Origin: Novosphingobium beihaiense
GTDB lineage: Bacteria > Pseudomonadota > Alphaproteobacteria > Sphingomonadales > Sphingomonadaceae
Reading direction: 5' to 3'
Length of the DNA: 64,000 nt
NCBI RefSeq assembly: GCF_022832375.1
Contig: NZ_JALHLG010000005.1
Span: forward strand, 62,001 to 126,000
Of this stretch, positions 26,566 to 35,684 are shown one piece after another. The notes under the pieces were generated by a model, which saw nothing but the letters and a program-made list of their open reading frames with translations, was not told the DNA's origin and made no database searches. Both the position numbers and the translations under genes were made by a program. Positions within the stretch are counted from its first letter, which is position 1. The number at the start of each line of letters is the position of its first letter.

Positions 26566-27985
26566 ACCGCCGTCCGGGCCGGCCAGCGCACCTGCGGGGG
26601 CGAAGGTTCCGGCTGCGGCGGACGGGAGTGCGGCGCCCACGCATACCGGATCGCTTGCCCGGCGCATGATGCTGATCGCGGCGGGCTGGATTTCGGTCCT
26701 GCTGCTGGTGGGCGGGCTGGCGCTCGATCATACGCTGACGGGGCTCGTCACCCGCAATTTTGACGAGCAGCTCGGCTACATGCTCACCGGCATGATCGGC
26801 TCGGCGGAGATCGGGGCGGACGGCGATGTGTTCTTCATCCGCCCGCTCGGCGATCAGCGCTTCATGGAGCCCAATTCCGGCCTCTACTGGCAGATTCGCG
26901 GCAAGGGGCATGAGGACTATCCCTCGCGCTCGCTGTGGGACCGCAGCCTTGATGTGCCCGAGGATCACTTCGACGCGCAGCCGCATGTCTATGACAGCGA
27001 CCAGTTCGAGGGCGAGCCGCTGCGGGTGATGGAACGTTCGATCATCCTGCCGGGCAGCAAAACCAAATGGATGTTCACGGTTGCGGCCAGCCGCAAGGAT
27101 CTGAACGAGCAGATCAAGACGATCCGCGCGATTCTGGTCTACAGTTTCGTGGCGCTGGGCTTCGGGCTGCTGCTGATGGCCGGGATGCAGACGTGGTATG
27201 GCCTGTTCCCGCTGCGCCATGTCCGCCGCGCGATCCAGAAACTGCGCACCACTGGCGCCGCGCGCGTGACCGAGCCCCTGCCGCAGGAAGTCGAGCCGCT
27301 GGTGGGCGAACTCAATGCCCTGCTGGCCCATACCGAGCAGCAGGCGGAGGAAGCGCGCACGCACGCTGGCAACCTGGCCCATGCGCTCAAGACCCCGCTG
27401 ACAGTGCTGATGAACGCGGCGACCGCGCAGGCGCCGGACTTGTCCAATACCGTAATCCGGGAGGCGGCGGTTATGCGCCGCCAGGTCGATCACCACCTGG
27501 CCCGCGCCCGGGCCGTGGGGCGGCGCGCGGCAGGCCTGTCGCGCGCGGATGTCTGGCCCAGTCTGGAGGCGGTGCTGCGCGCGGTAGAGCGGCTCTATGA
27601 GGACACCCGCTTCGACCTCGACGGCAATCAGGCTGCGGCCGTGGCGATGGAAAAGCAGGATCTGGAGGAACTTCTCGGCAACCTGATCGAAAACGCCGCG
27701 AAGTACGGCGGCGGCAGTGTCTTCGTGACGGTGGATGCGGGGGAAAAGACGCCCCGGTTTTGCGAGATCTGGATCGAGGACGATGGCATGGGCATTCCCG
27801 AGGCCGAGCGCGTGCGGATATTCGATCGCGGGGCGCGGCTCGATACCGGCAAGCCGGGGACCGGGCTTGGCCTGGCCATCGTGCGCGATGTTGTCGAAAT
27901 CTATGGCGGCACGGTTGCGCTGGAAGAGAGCGAGGATCTGGGCGGTCTGCTTGTCAAACTCCGGCTGCCGCGCGCGGTGTCCTGA
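26492..27985 (+). CDS. PhoQ-type sensor histidine kinase
   Basis: A membrane kinase of up to 497 aa. Transmembrane helices at about 59-79 and 212-232 enclose a periplasmic domain of about 130 residues (FDEQLGYMLTGMIGSAEI to TKWMFTVAASRKDL). A HAMP-like region, His298 in NLAHALKTPLTVL, the N box NLIENAAKYGG and G boxes (DDGMGIPE, GTGLGLAI) follow. The start is unclear: ATG 26492 overlaps the regulator by 74 bases, while GTG 26516 or later codons in the low-complexity Ala/Pro lead are alternatives. It forms a pair with the preceding regulator. Confidence 0.9.
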   Translation: MPMSSRRSVALATASTIPPTPPAAEPPSGPASAPAGAKVPAAADGSAAPTHTGSLARRMMLIAAGWISVLLLVGGLALDHTLTGLVTRNFDEQLGYMLTGMIGSAEIGADGDVFFIRPLGDQRFMEPNSGLYWQIRGKGHEDYPSRSLWDRSLDVPEDHFDAQPHVYDSDQFEGEPLRVMERSIILPGSKTKWMFTVAASRKDLNEQIKTIRAILVYSFVALGFGLLLMAGMQTWYGLFPLRHVRRAIQKLRTTGAARVTEPLPQEVEPLVGELNALLAHTEQQAEEARTHAGNLAHALKTPLTVLMNAATAQAPDLSNTVIREAAVMRRQVDHHLARARAVGRRAAGLSRADVWPSLEAVLRAVERLYEDTRFDLDGNQAAAVAMEKQDLEELLGNLIENAAKYGGGSVFVTVDAGEKTPRFCEIWIEDDGMGIPEAERVRIFDRGARLDTGKPGTGLGLAIVRDVVEIYGGTVALEESEDLGGLLVKLRLPRAVS

Positions 27986-28089
27986 ATGGCCGGGGCGGCC
28001 TGACCCGCCGGGGACAAGGTGCCCGAAACGGGTTGCGGATCGGCCCGGCTGCCCTCATGTGGCCCATCGATGAATTCCAAGGAGCAGCC

Positions 28090-28293
28090 ATGACCGACAC
28101 CATCCCCCTCGCATTGACCTCCGACGAGATCGAAATGCTGGTTGATGCCCTTGAGGCCGATATGGAAGGCTACGTCGAAGCCGCCAAGGAAGCGCGTGGC
28201 AACAACAACCGGGAAGACGTGCAGACCTTCACCGAAGCGGCCACCCGTATCCAGACCCTGCTGAGCAAGTTGCAGGATCTCGTCGAAGAGTGA
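28090..28293 (+). CDS. Small acidic hypothetical protein
   Basis: A 67-aa soluble protein, strongly acidic and helical (LTSDEIEMLVDALEADMEGYVEAAKEA...TRIQTLLSKLQDLVEE), with an excellent AAGGAG site six bases before the ATG. No domain is recognised. It is placed 100 bases after the kinase and converges on chorismate mutase. Codon use is normal for the window, so it is most likely a real gene. Confidence 0.75.
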   Translation: MTDTIPLALTSDEIEMLVDALEADMEGYVEAAKEARGNNNREDVQTFTEAATRIQTLLSKLQDLVEE

Positions 28294-28320
28294 CCGGCAG
28301 GAGGGCTGGCGGCGTTGCCG

Positions 28321-28620
28321 TCAGCCCGCTTTTGCGCGCTCGTGGTGGCGGATGACTTCGTCAATCACGAAGCGAATGAACTTCTCGCCGAAATCGGGAT
28401 CGAGATTGGCGTCTTCCGCCAGTTTGCGCAGGCGGGCAATCTGCCGTTCCTCGCGCCCGGGATCGGATGCGGGCAGGTCGTGCTCGGCCTTGTAGGCGCC
28501 CACGGCCTGCGTGATGCGGAACCGTTCGGCCAGGATGTGGATCAGCGCGGCATCGATGTTGTCGATGCTGGAGCGGAAGCCGGCGAGAATGGCGTCGGTA
28601 GCGGGTGTGTCCTGGGTCAT
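28321..28620 (-). CDS. Chorismate mutase (AroQ-class, monofunctional)
   Basis: A 99-aa all-helical enzyme converting chorismate to prephenate for Phe/Tyr synthesis. The family features are RSSIDNIDAALIHILAERFRITQAVGAYKAEHDLPASDPGREERQ (first helix with catalytic Arg and Lys, then the Asp/Arg loop) and the C-terminal FIRFVIDEVIRHHE. Length is standard for the single-domain bacterial form. It is divergent from the polyprenyl synthase gene. Confidence 0.93.
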   Translation of the reverse strand: MTQDTPATDAILAGFRSSIDNIDAALIHILAERFRITQAVGAYKAEHDLPASDPGREERQIARLRKLAEDANLDPDFGEKFIRFVIDEVIRHHERAKAG

Positions 28621-28717
28621 CGTGCGGCTGCGCTAGCACGGGTTTTCCCCGTCTGCCAGCCGGACTGTTTACCTGACGGTTAGCGTTTACACTTGCGTTG
28701 AAGACGATCAGCGCGCA

Positions 28718-29746
28718 ATGCGCGGGGCGATGAGTGCAGACGTTATTTCCCTGCGTTCCCGCAGGTCGCAGCCTTCCCTCGCTCCCATGCTGGCGCTGAC
28801 CGCCGCCGGTATGAACAGCGTCAATTCCGTCATCCTCGACCGGATGCAGAGCGAGATCCCGCTGATCCCGGCGCTCGCCGGGCACCTGATCTCGGGCGGC
28901 GGCAAGCGCATGCGCCCGATGCTGACTGTCGCTGGCGCGGAACTGTGCGGTTATCAGGGCACTCGCCATCACAAGCTGGCAGCGGCCGTGGAGTTCATCC
29001 ACACCGCCACGCTGCTGCATGACGATGTCGTTGACGGATCGGACCTGCGCCGGGGCAAGGCGGCCGCCAATATCGTGTTCGGCAATCCCGCCACGGTTCT
29101 GGTGGGCGATTTCCTGTTCACCCGCTCGTTCGAACTGATGGTGGAGGATGGCAGCCTCAAGGTTCTCAAGATCCTCTCGAACGCTGCCAGCATCATTGCC
29201 GAGGGCGAAGTCGATCAGCTCACCGCCCAGCGCAAGATCGAGACGAGCGAGGAGCACTATCTCCAGATCATCGGCTCGAAGACTGCGGCCCTGTTCGCCG
29301 CCGCCACCCGCATTGCCGCCGTTGTCGCGGAAAAGAGCGAGGCGGAGGAACTGGCGCTCGATGCTTTCGGCCGCAATCTGGGCATAGCCTTCCAGCTTGT
29401 CGACGATGCCATCGATTACGATTCGGAAGCCTCCGAATCGGGCAAGGACAAGGGCGACGATTTCCGCGAGGGCAAGATGACCCTGCCGGTGATCCTGGCC
29501 TATGCACGCGGCAATGCGGAGGAACGCAAGTTCTGGGAGGAGGCCATTGCCGGTTTCCGCACCGAGGACGAAGATCTGGCTCATGCTGTGGAGCTGATCA
29601 ACCGCCACGGCTGCGTCGAGGCGACGCGCGAACGGGCGCGGCTCTATGCACAGCGCGCGATCGATGCGATTGCCGGTTTCCCGGCGGGTGAGGCCCGCTC
29701 GGCGATGGCTGAGGCCGTCGAGTTCGTGGTGGCGCGGCGCTACTGA
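28718..29746 (+). CDS. All-trans polyprenyl diphosphate synthase (ubiquinone side chain)
   Basis: A 342-aa prenyltransferase that elongates isoprenoid diphosphates. The first Asp-rich motif is HDDVVDGSDLRRGK, the second is VDDAIDYDS. GGGKRMRPML carries the IPP-binding residues, and KGDDFREGKMTLPVI is typical of the long-chain octaprenyl/decaprenyl group. Sphingomonads use ubiquinone-10, so a decaprenyl product is likely, but chain length cannot be read from the sequence alone. The start may be this ATG or the one 12 bases downstream. Confidence 0.92.
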   Translation: MRGAMSADVISLRSRRSQPSLAPMLALTAAGMNSVNSVILDRMQSEIPLIPALAGHLISGGGKRMRPMLTVAGAELCGYQGTRHHKLAAAVEFIHTATLLHDDVVDGSDLRRGKAAANIVFGNPATVLVGDFLFTRSFELMVEDGSLKVLKILSNAASIIAEGEVDQLTAQRKIETSEEHYLQIIGSKTAALFAAATRIAAVVAEKSEAEELALDAFGRNLGIAFQLVDDAIDYDSEASESGKDKGDDFREGKMTLPVILAYARGNAEERKFWEEAIAGFRTEDEDLAHAVELINRHGCVEATRERARLYAQRAIDAIAGFPAGEARSAMAEAVEFVVARRY

Positions 29747-29829
29747 GATCTGCCGCCGTTTTCTGAGGCCCGGCTTGCGATAATGTGGCGATTGCAGTGA
29801 AATCCGGGCTTGCATATCTCAGCGGCGTG

Positions 29830-30588
29830 ATGCGTTCTCAATCTGATCGTGTGCCGACGGGCTATCAGTCCGGGTCGCCTCGTCAACGGCTGATCTCCAT
29901 GGTGCTTTCGGCGGCGATCGTCGTGATGGCGCTGCTGGTGGCGATCTATCAAACGCAGGTGGCGCCCCGGCTGGAGAAGCAGAAGAACCCGGTCACATTC
30001 GATGTCGCGGGCAACGACAAAGAAGCGGGTAACAAGGCCAAGGAAAAGGCCCGGCAGGAGAAGAAAAAGCCCGAGACGCGCCGCCCTGTCCGCAGCGAGG
30101 CCCAGGCCAAAAAGCCCGTACCGACGGTCGAGCCACCGGCAGCCGCTCAAAAACCGGCCTTTACCTTTCTCAAGATGTCGAGTGCAGACATGGCCGCCGC
30201 GGACATTGGCGGCATGAAGCGTTCCGGGGACAGCGCCCCGGCGGGCGGCGGTGCGGTATATGGGCCGGGAGAGGGACCGGGCGGCGCAATCCTCTACAAT
30301 GCGGACTGGTTCCGCGAACCCACCGATGCGCAGCTTGGCGGCTACCTGCCTGCCGGTGCGCCGAGGCAGGGATGGGGCATGATCGCCTGCCAGACGCTGG
30401 AGCACTATCGCGTCGACAATTGCCAGATTCTGGGAGAATCTCCACGCGGGTCCGGATTTGGGCGGGCCGTGCTTGATGCAGCGTGGCAGTTTCAGGTCGT
30501 TCCGCCGCGGATCAATGGCAAGCCGCAGCTTGGCACGTGGGTCCGTATCCGGATCGACTACGGGACGAAGACACCGGCTGCCGGTTGA
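29830..30588 (+). CDS. TonB-like energy transducer
   Basis: A 252-aa inner-membrane protein. It has an N-terminal cytoplasmic tail, one transmembrane helix (MVLSAAIVVMALLVAIYQTQ), a long Lys/Glu/Pro-rich periplasmic linker (KEKARQEKKKPETRRP...), and a C-terminal domain with NCQILGESPRGSGFGRAVLDAAWQF and VRIRIDY, similar to TonB/TolA C-termini. It probably energises outer-membrane receptors; several TBDRs are in this window, none adjacent. The ATG at 29830 was preferred; GTG starts at 29785 and 29827 are possible. It converges on a GGDEF-EAL gene. Confidence 0.75.
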   Translation: MRSQSDRVPTGYQSGSPRQRLISMVLSAAIVVMALLVAIYQTQVAPRLEKQKNPVTFDVAGNDKEAGNKAKEKARQEKKKPETRRPVRSEAQAKKPVPTVEPPAAAQKPAFTFLKMSSADMAAADIGGMKRSGDSAPAGGGAVYGPGEGPGGAILYNADWFREPTDAQLGGYLPAGAPRQGWGMIACQTLEHYRVDNCQILGESPRGSGFGRAVLDAAWQFQVVPPRINGKPQLGTWVRIRIDYGTKTPAAG

Positions 30589-30612
30589 AACCCGCCGGGG
30601 CAGCGCGCCCGG

Positions 30613-32535
30613 TCAGGCAGCGCTCCACCGCTCGGCTGTGCCGTCGTTCAGCCGGGCTAGAAGACTGGCGAAATCCATGGGCCGGGCAATGAAGTAGCCT
30701 TGTGCCAGCGAGAAACCGGCGAGCCGGGCGCTGATAAGCTGTTCCTCCGTCTCGATGCCTTCGATCACGCATTCCAGAGAGAGCGAGCGGGCCAGATTGC
30801 GGATCGCCGTAATCAGCCGCCGTCCCGATGCGTCGCCAAGGCGGGCGGCAAAGCTGCGATCGATCTTGACCATGTCGAGCGGCAGTTTGTGAAGCGAGGA
30901 CAAACTGGAATAGCCGGTGCCGAAATCGTCCAGCGCAATGCGGGCCCCGGTATCGCGCAGCCGCTGGAGCGCGGCCTCGGCAATGTCGATATCGGTGATA
31001 AGCGAGGTTTCGGTTATTTCGAACAGGAGCCTGCTGGCATCGCATTGCGACGCCGTCAGGCGTTCCAGCAGGGCCGTGATCGTGCTGGCATCGCACAGAT
31101 TGTGGCCGGACAGGTTGAACGATACGCGCAATGCCGCCGGAAGCTGCCGGACTGCTTCCAGGGCCGTATCGAACAAGGTCAGGGCCACTTCGCGGGCGCG
31201 CCCGACGCGCTCGGCCGAAGCGATCATGAGTTCGGGGGAAACCTCTCCCAGAGTGGGCGAAGTCCACCTCGCAAGGCACTCTACGCCAATCGGCTCCAGA
31301 TCTTCGGTGGTGACGATTGGCTGATAGACCAGCGTCAGTTCCGTATCCAGATCGGCGACTTGCATAGCCGCGTCGATCGCCTGTTCTGACCGGATCAGGT
31401 GTTCCAGCTTCTCGGTAAACAGAACGCACTGCCCGCGATTCTGCTTCTTGGCGTGATAGAGTGCGAAATCGGCCCGGTCGAAGAGCAACTCGGCGCTGCT
31501 TGCCGTTTCCGGATAGACGGCAAGCCCTGCCGAGCACCCTACGGCAACCATAACGTCGCCGATCTGCACGGGCTCGTGAATGGCCCGGCACAAGGACTGG
31601 GCTACCCGTTCGGCGCCTTCAGGCCCGTCCATGACGATCAGCCCGAATTCGTCGCCGCCCAGCCGGGCGACGATCGTGTCGCTGGGGCACAAGGCTATCA
31701 TCCGCTGGCCGATCACTTGCAGCAGACGGTCGCCATGCGCGTGGCCGTGGGTGTCGTTGATGGGTTTGAAACGGTCGAGGTCGATAAGGCCGATGGTAAA
31801 GGTCTCGCCCGGCTCTGCGCGGTCGAGCAGGCCTTTCAGCGTCGCGAAGAAATAGCGGCGGTTGGGCATGCCGGTCAGAGCGTCGGTCTGCGCGAGCCGT
31901 GCGTTTTCCTCGCTGAGGTTTTGCGCCTGGCGGCGTTCGCTCTGGAGTTCGCGCTGGGACTTTTCGAGGCTGACGAAGGATTCGTAGTAATCGCGCAGGA
32001 TCTTCAGAACGACGGCCGTGACAAGCGCGATGTTGAGCGCGATCGCGACCAGCACCTCGGTGCCCTGCACAAAGCAGTACACGAGGAATGTGCCGAGAAC
32101 GCTTACGGCGACCAGCAATGCAGCTACAGGCAGGAACGTCAGGCAGAAAATGCAGCCAAGCACGGTCACGGCAACGAATATCGCGACATGGCCGTGTTCG
32201 TAGGGGCCGCCGTAACGGTCCAGGCTCATGGCCCAGAATACGTAAGCCACAGACAGGGCAATGGCCAGGAGCACCGTGCGCCGGAGACGCGGCCGGACCA
32301 GCGAGATATCCAGATCCTTTTCGGAGACCGGGCGCATCCATATCAGCATGCGAATCATGCACGCGGCAATCAGAATCGCCGGGATGGTCAGCACCAGCGG
32401 ACCCGGAGCCAGATTGCGGTGGGTGTAAGCCAGAATAGCCGCGTTGACAGATAAGAGCCCGTAAAGCGCAGGAATTTGTTCCCGCAATCGCAGGTATTGC
32501 GCTACCGGAAGAGGATGTTGACCAGCTCGGTTCAT
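30613..32535 (-). CDS. GGDEF-EAL protein with multi-helix membrane N-terminus; EAL motif altered
   Basis: A 640-aa cyclic-di-GMP protein. About six membrane helices (residues 22-180) resemble a MASE-type sensor. The GGDEF domain follows (LTGMPNRRYF, active-site GGDEF in RLGGDEFGLIV); the inhibitory RxxD site before it is absent (CPSD). In the phosphodiesterase domain the EAL signature reads ECL (GVECLARW), while FEITETSL and ALDDFGTGYSSL are kept. The metal-binding Glu is conserved, so activity may persist. A much longer open frame upstream is antisense to hrpB and was rejected; the ATG chosen begins the membrane domain. Confidence 0.88.
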   Translation of the reverse strand: MNRAGQHPLPVAQYLRLREQIPALYGLLSVNAAILAYTHRNLAPGPLVLTIPAILIAACMIRMLIWMRPVSEKDLDISLVRPRLRRTVLLAIALSVAYVFWAMSLDRYGGPYEHGHVAIFVAVTVLGCIFCLTFLPVAALLVAVSVLGTFLVYCFVQGTEVLVAIALNIALVTAVVLKILRDYYESFVSLEKSQRELQSERRQAQNLSEENARLAQTDALTGMPNRRYFFATLKGLLDRAEPGETFTIGLIDLDRFKPINDTHGHAHGDRLLQVIGQRMIALCPSDTIVARLGGDEFGLIVMDGPEGAERVAQSLCRAIHEPVQIGDVMVAVGCSAGLAVYPETASSAELLFDRADFALYHAKKQNRGQCVLFTEKLEHLIRSEQAIDAAMQVADLDTELTLVYQPIVTTEDLEPIGVECLARWTSPTLGEVSPELMIASAERVGRAREVALTLFDTALEAVRQLPAALRVSFNLSGHNLCDASTITALLERLTASQCDASRLLFEITETSLITDIDIAEAALQRLRDTGARIALDDFGTGYSSLSSLHKLPLDMVKIDRSFAARLGDASGRRLITAIRNLARSLSLECVIEGIETEEQLISARLAGFSLAQGYFIARPMDFASLLARLNDGTAERWSAA

Positions 32536-32670
32536 TTTCCGGGAGTTCGGGCCTTCGTTGTTTGTGCCGTTAATCGCTGATGGGCGCAATAAGGATGAAG
32601 TGTTGAAGAAACGTGGAGGAGGGTATTGCGCTGCTAGGCAGGAGGCCGTGCAATATCTAAGGCACCGCTG

Positions 32671-35124
32671 GTGAACGGCCTGCCAATTCATGCTGTCCTG
32701 GACGACCTTTTGCACGCGTTGCGGGCGCAGACCGGCGCCGTGCTGATCGCGCCGCCGGGGGCGGGCAAGACGACGGCGGTGGCCCCGGCATTGCTGGCCG
32801 AGCCGTGGTGCGGCGGTACGGTGATCCTGCTCTCTCCGCGCCGGGTGGCCGCGCGTGCGGCGGCCGAGCGCATGGCGGAGCAACTGGGCGAAAAGGCGGG
32901 GGAGACGATCGGCTATGTGACCCGCCTCGACACCCGCCGCTCCGCGCGCACCCGCGTCGTGGTGATGACCGAGGCGATCTTCGTTTCCACGATCCTGTCC
33001 GATCCCGAATTGGCCGGGGTTTCCGCCGTGCTCTTCGACGAGGCGCACGAGCGGCATCTCGACAGCGATCTGGGGCTGGCGCTGGCCATCGAGTGCCGCG
33101 ATGTGCTGCGCGAGGATCTGCGGCTGGTGGTGATGTCCGCCACGATCGACGGGTCGCGCTTTGCCCGGCTGCTGGGAGAGGGCACGCCGGTGGTCGAGAG
33201 CGCGGGCAAGGCCTGGCCGCTTGCCGTGCGCTGGCTGGGCAGCGCGCCCGGTCAGCGGATCGAGGATGCCATGACATCGGCGGTCCTGACCGCCTGGCGC
33301 GAGCAGGAGGGGGATGTGCTCGCGTTCCTGCCCGGCGTTCGTGAGATCGAGCGGGTGGCCGAACGTCTGGCTGACAGGCTGCCGCAAGCGCTGGTCCTGC
33401 CGCTGCATGGCCAGTGCGAACCGGCCGCGCAGCGCGCCGCGATCCGCCGCGATCCGGAAGGGCGCCGCCGGGTGGTCCTGGCAACGGCGATTGCCGAAAC
33501 CTCGCTGACGCTCGATGGCGTGTCGGTGGTCGTCGATGCCGGGCTCTCGCGCCGGGCCGAGTACGACAAGGCGGCTGGCGTCACCCGGCTGGCCACGCAC
33601 CGGGCCAGTCAGGCCTCGGCGGCGCAGCGGGCCGGGCGTGCGGCGCGTCAGGGGCCGGGCGTGGCCTATCGTTTGTGGGAAGAAGCTGCGCACGCCGGGC
33701 GGCCCGCGTTCGATCCGCCCGAGATCACCACCAGCGATCTGGCACCGCTGACTCTCTCGCTGGCGCAATGGGGCAATACCGATCCTGCCGCGATGGCCTG
33801 GCTCGATCCGCCGCCTGCCCCGGCGCTGGAGGCGGCGCGCCGGGAACTGGAAGCGCTCGGCGCGCTCGACGATGCCGGGCGGATCACGGACTTCGGCGGC
33901 AAGGCTGCCAGCCTGCCGATGGACCCGGCGCAGGCGGCGATGATCCTGCGCGCGACGGAACGGGGCGCGGGAGACATAGCCGCGAAGCTGGCGCTGCTCT
34001 TGCAGGAACGCGGGCTGGGCGGGCGCAGCGACGATCTGGCGCAGCGCCTCTCGCGCTGGAACGGCGAGCGGTCTTCGCGTGCCGAAGCCTCGCGCAAGCT
34101 GGCGGCGGGGTGGGCGAAGCGGGCGCGCTCGCTGGTTTCCGGCGCGGCACTGGGGGAAGTGGTTCCCGCCGGCGTGCTCCTGGCGCTCGGCAGGCCGGAC
34201 ATGGTGGCGCGGCGCCGCGATGCTTCGGGCGAAACCTGGCTCTCGGCGGGGGGGCGGGGCTATGTGCTCGATCCCGCATCGCCGCTGGCGGCGCGGGAGT
34301 GGCTGGTGATCGGCGATGCGCAGGGGCAGGCGAAAGGCGCGCGCATTCTCTCGGGCGCTTCGCTCGAACCGTCCGAAGTGGAGCAATGGCTGGGGGACAG
34401 GATCGAACGGCGCTCGGTACTGCGCTGGAACGACAGCGAGGGCCGCGTCGAGGCCCGGCTCGAACGGCGGCTGGGGGCGATTACGCTGGCGAGCGGCCCC
34501 GATCCCGCGCCCGATCCGGATGCGGTCTCGGCCTTCCTGCTGGCGCGGGTGCGCGAAAAGGGGCTGGCGCTGGTGCCGTTCGGTAAGTCCAGCCTCTCGC
34601 TGCTGCGCAGGGCGCGCTATGCCGGGATCGCGGCCTTGTCCGAGGAGGCGCTCCTGGCGGATATCGATGTCTGGCTGGGGGCGCTGCTGGGCCGCCGTCT
34701 CGATGCGGTGGACAAGGGTGCCTTGCATGAAGCCCTGCGCGGCCGCCTGAGCTGGGAGGACCAGCAGGCGCTCGAAAAACTCGCTCCGGCCGAATTTCGC
34801 AGCCCGGCTGGAACGTCGCATGCCATCGATTACGAGGACGAGGGCGGGCCCAGCGTGGATGTGCGCGTGCAGGCGCTGTTCGGGCTCGACCGGCATCCCA
34901 CGTTCGGCCAGCCGCCGCAGCCGCTGCTGCTCAAGCTGACCTCGCCCGCAGGCCGACCGATTCAGACAACGCGCGATCTGCCCGGTTTCTGGCGCGGATC
35001 GTGGCGCGATGTGCAGCGCGACATGAAAGGCCGCTATCCCCGGCACCGCTGGCCGGACGCGCCGTGGGCCGAAGATCCCAGCCTGAAGACGCGCAATGCC
35101 TTCGAGGCGTCGAAAGGGAAGTGA
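32671..35124 (+). CDS. hrpB: ATP-dependent DEAH-box RNA helicase HrpB
   Basis: An 817-aa helicase of the DEAH/RHA group. It has Walker A APPGAGKTT, DEAH in LFDEAHERHLDSDLGL, motif III MSATIDG, and motif VI QRAGRAARQGPG. The HA2-like region and the specific HrpB C-terminal domain follow (RSPAGTSHAIDYEDE, VQALFGLDRHPTFG, RDLPGFWRGSWRDVQRDMKGRYPRHRWPDAP). Length is normal. The start is a GTG 10 bases after AAGG. The physiological substrate of HrpB is not established in the family. Divergent from the GGDEF-EAL gene. Confidence 0.95.
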   Translation: MNGLPIHAVLDDLLHALRAQTGAVLIAPPGAGKTTAVAPALLAEPWCGGTVILLSPRRVAARAAAERMAEQLGEKAGETIGYVTRLDTRRSARTRVVVMTEAIFVSTILSDPELAGVSAVLFDEAHERHLDSDLGLALAIECRDVLREDLRLVVMSATIDGSRFARLLGEGTPVVESAGKAWPLAVRWLGSAPGQRIEDAMTSAVLTAWREQEGDVLAFLPGVREIERVAERLADRLPQALVLPLHGQCEPAAQRAAIRRDPEGRRRVVLATAIAETSLTLDGVSVVVDAGLSRRAEYDKAAGVTRLATHRASQASAAQRAGRAARQGPGVAYRLWEEAAHAGRPAFDPPEITTSDLAPLTLSLAQWGNTDPAAMAWLDPPPAPALEAARRELEALGALDDAGRITDFGGKAASLPMDPAQAAMILRATERGAGDIAAKLALLLQERGLGGRSDDLAQRLSRWNGERSSRAEASRKLAAGWAKRARSLVSGAALGEVVPAGVLLALGRPDMVARRRDASGETWLSAGGRGYVLDPASPLAAREWLVIGDAQGQAKGARILSGASLEPSEVEQWLGDRIERRSVLRWNDSEGRVEARLERRLGAITLASGPDPAPDPDAVSAFLLARVREKGLALVPFGKSSLSLLRRARYAGIAALSEEALLADIDVWLGALLGRRLDAVDKGALHEALRGRLSWEDQQALEKLAPAEFRSPAGTSHAIDYEDEGGPSVDVRVQALFGLDRHPTFGQPPQPLLLKLTSPAGRPIQTTRDLPGFWRGSWRDVQRDMKGRYPRHRWPDAPWAEDPSLKTRNAFEASKGK

Positions 35125-35169
35125 TTTCGTCTTGATTTCCTGTCTGATTCGGGGGCAAAGCGCTCGTCC

Positions 35170-35448
35170 ATGAGTGCACGTATCTATCAGCGCCCGAAGA
35201 ACGCCATGCAGTCCGGCAAGGCCCTGCTGGACCAGTGGGTCCTCGAATTCGCGCCCGCAGAGGCCAAGAAGCCTGATCCCCTGATGGGCTGGGCCGGGTC
35301 CGGCGATACCCAGCAGCAGGTCGTGCTCCGGTTCCCCAATGCCGATGACGCCAAGGCCTATGCTGCGCGGTACGGTATCGAGGCCGAAGTGCACGCGACG
35401 CCGCCGCGCCGCCTGAAGCTGCAGGCTTACGCCGACAACTTCCGCTGA
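35170..35448 (+). CDS. NADH dehydrogenase accessory subunit, NDUFS4 family
   Basis: A 92-aa protein matching the NDUFS4 (ETC complex I subunit conserved region) family: ARIYQRPKNAMQSGKA start, WVLEFAP, the PLMGWAGSGDTQQQVVLRF core and the AYAARYGIEAEV tail. This supernumerary complex I subunit is shared between mitochondria and alphaproteobacteria, which supports the taxonomic reading. It is placed between hrpB and the SRP RNA. Confidence 0.93.
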   Translation: MSARIYQRPKNAMQSGKALLDQWVLEFAPAEAKKPDPLMGWAGSGDTQQQVVLRFPNADDAKAYAARYGIEAEVHATPPRRLKLQAYADNFR

Positions 35449-35522
35449 GCGCGTTTGTCCGGCCTGACAGCTGGACAAACGGGGGCTGGACAAACGGCAA
35501 GCCGCCCTCCATATGGCCGCCC

Positions 35523-35610
35523 GGGAGTCGGTCGGGCGCTTGCGTCCGCCAACCTGGTCAGGTCCGGAAGGAAGCAGCCACAACGGGTTGCGGCGGGTCG
35601 GCCGGCTCCT
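35523..35610 (+). ncRNA. ffs: Signal recognition particle RNA, small bacterial type
   Basis: The universally conserved apical domain is present: GGTCAGGTCCGGAAGGAAGC with AGC on the other side, flanked by complementary arms. The closing stem is formed by GGAGTCGGTCG and CGGCCGGCTCC. The RNA binds Ffh for co-translational membrane targeting. Position directly before dnaX is typical in alphaproteobacteria. Exact ends are estimated from pairing. Confidence 0.93.
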
Positions 35611-35684
35611 TTACCCCACATCGCCGCGCATAACCTTGAACCCGGGCGTGACCTGATCGCGTTTGCGGCTTAGTTTGCCACACG

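Noticed and set aside
30613..35583. 1656-codon open frame on the minus strand
   Set aside because: Only its last 640 codons encode a recognisable protein (membrane GGDEF-EAL). The rest is antisense to hrpB and the complex I subunit, a consequence of high GC.
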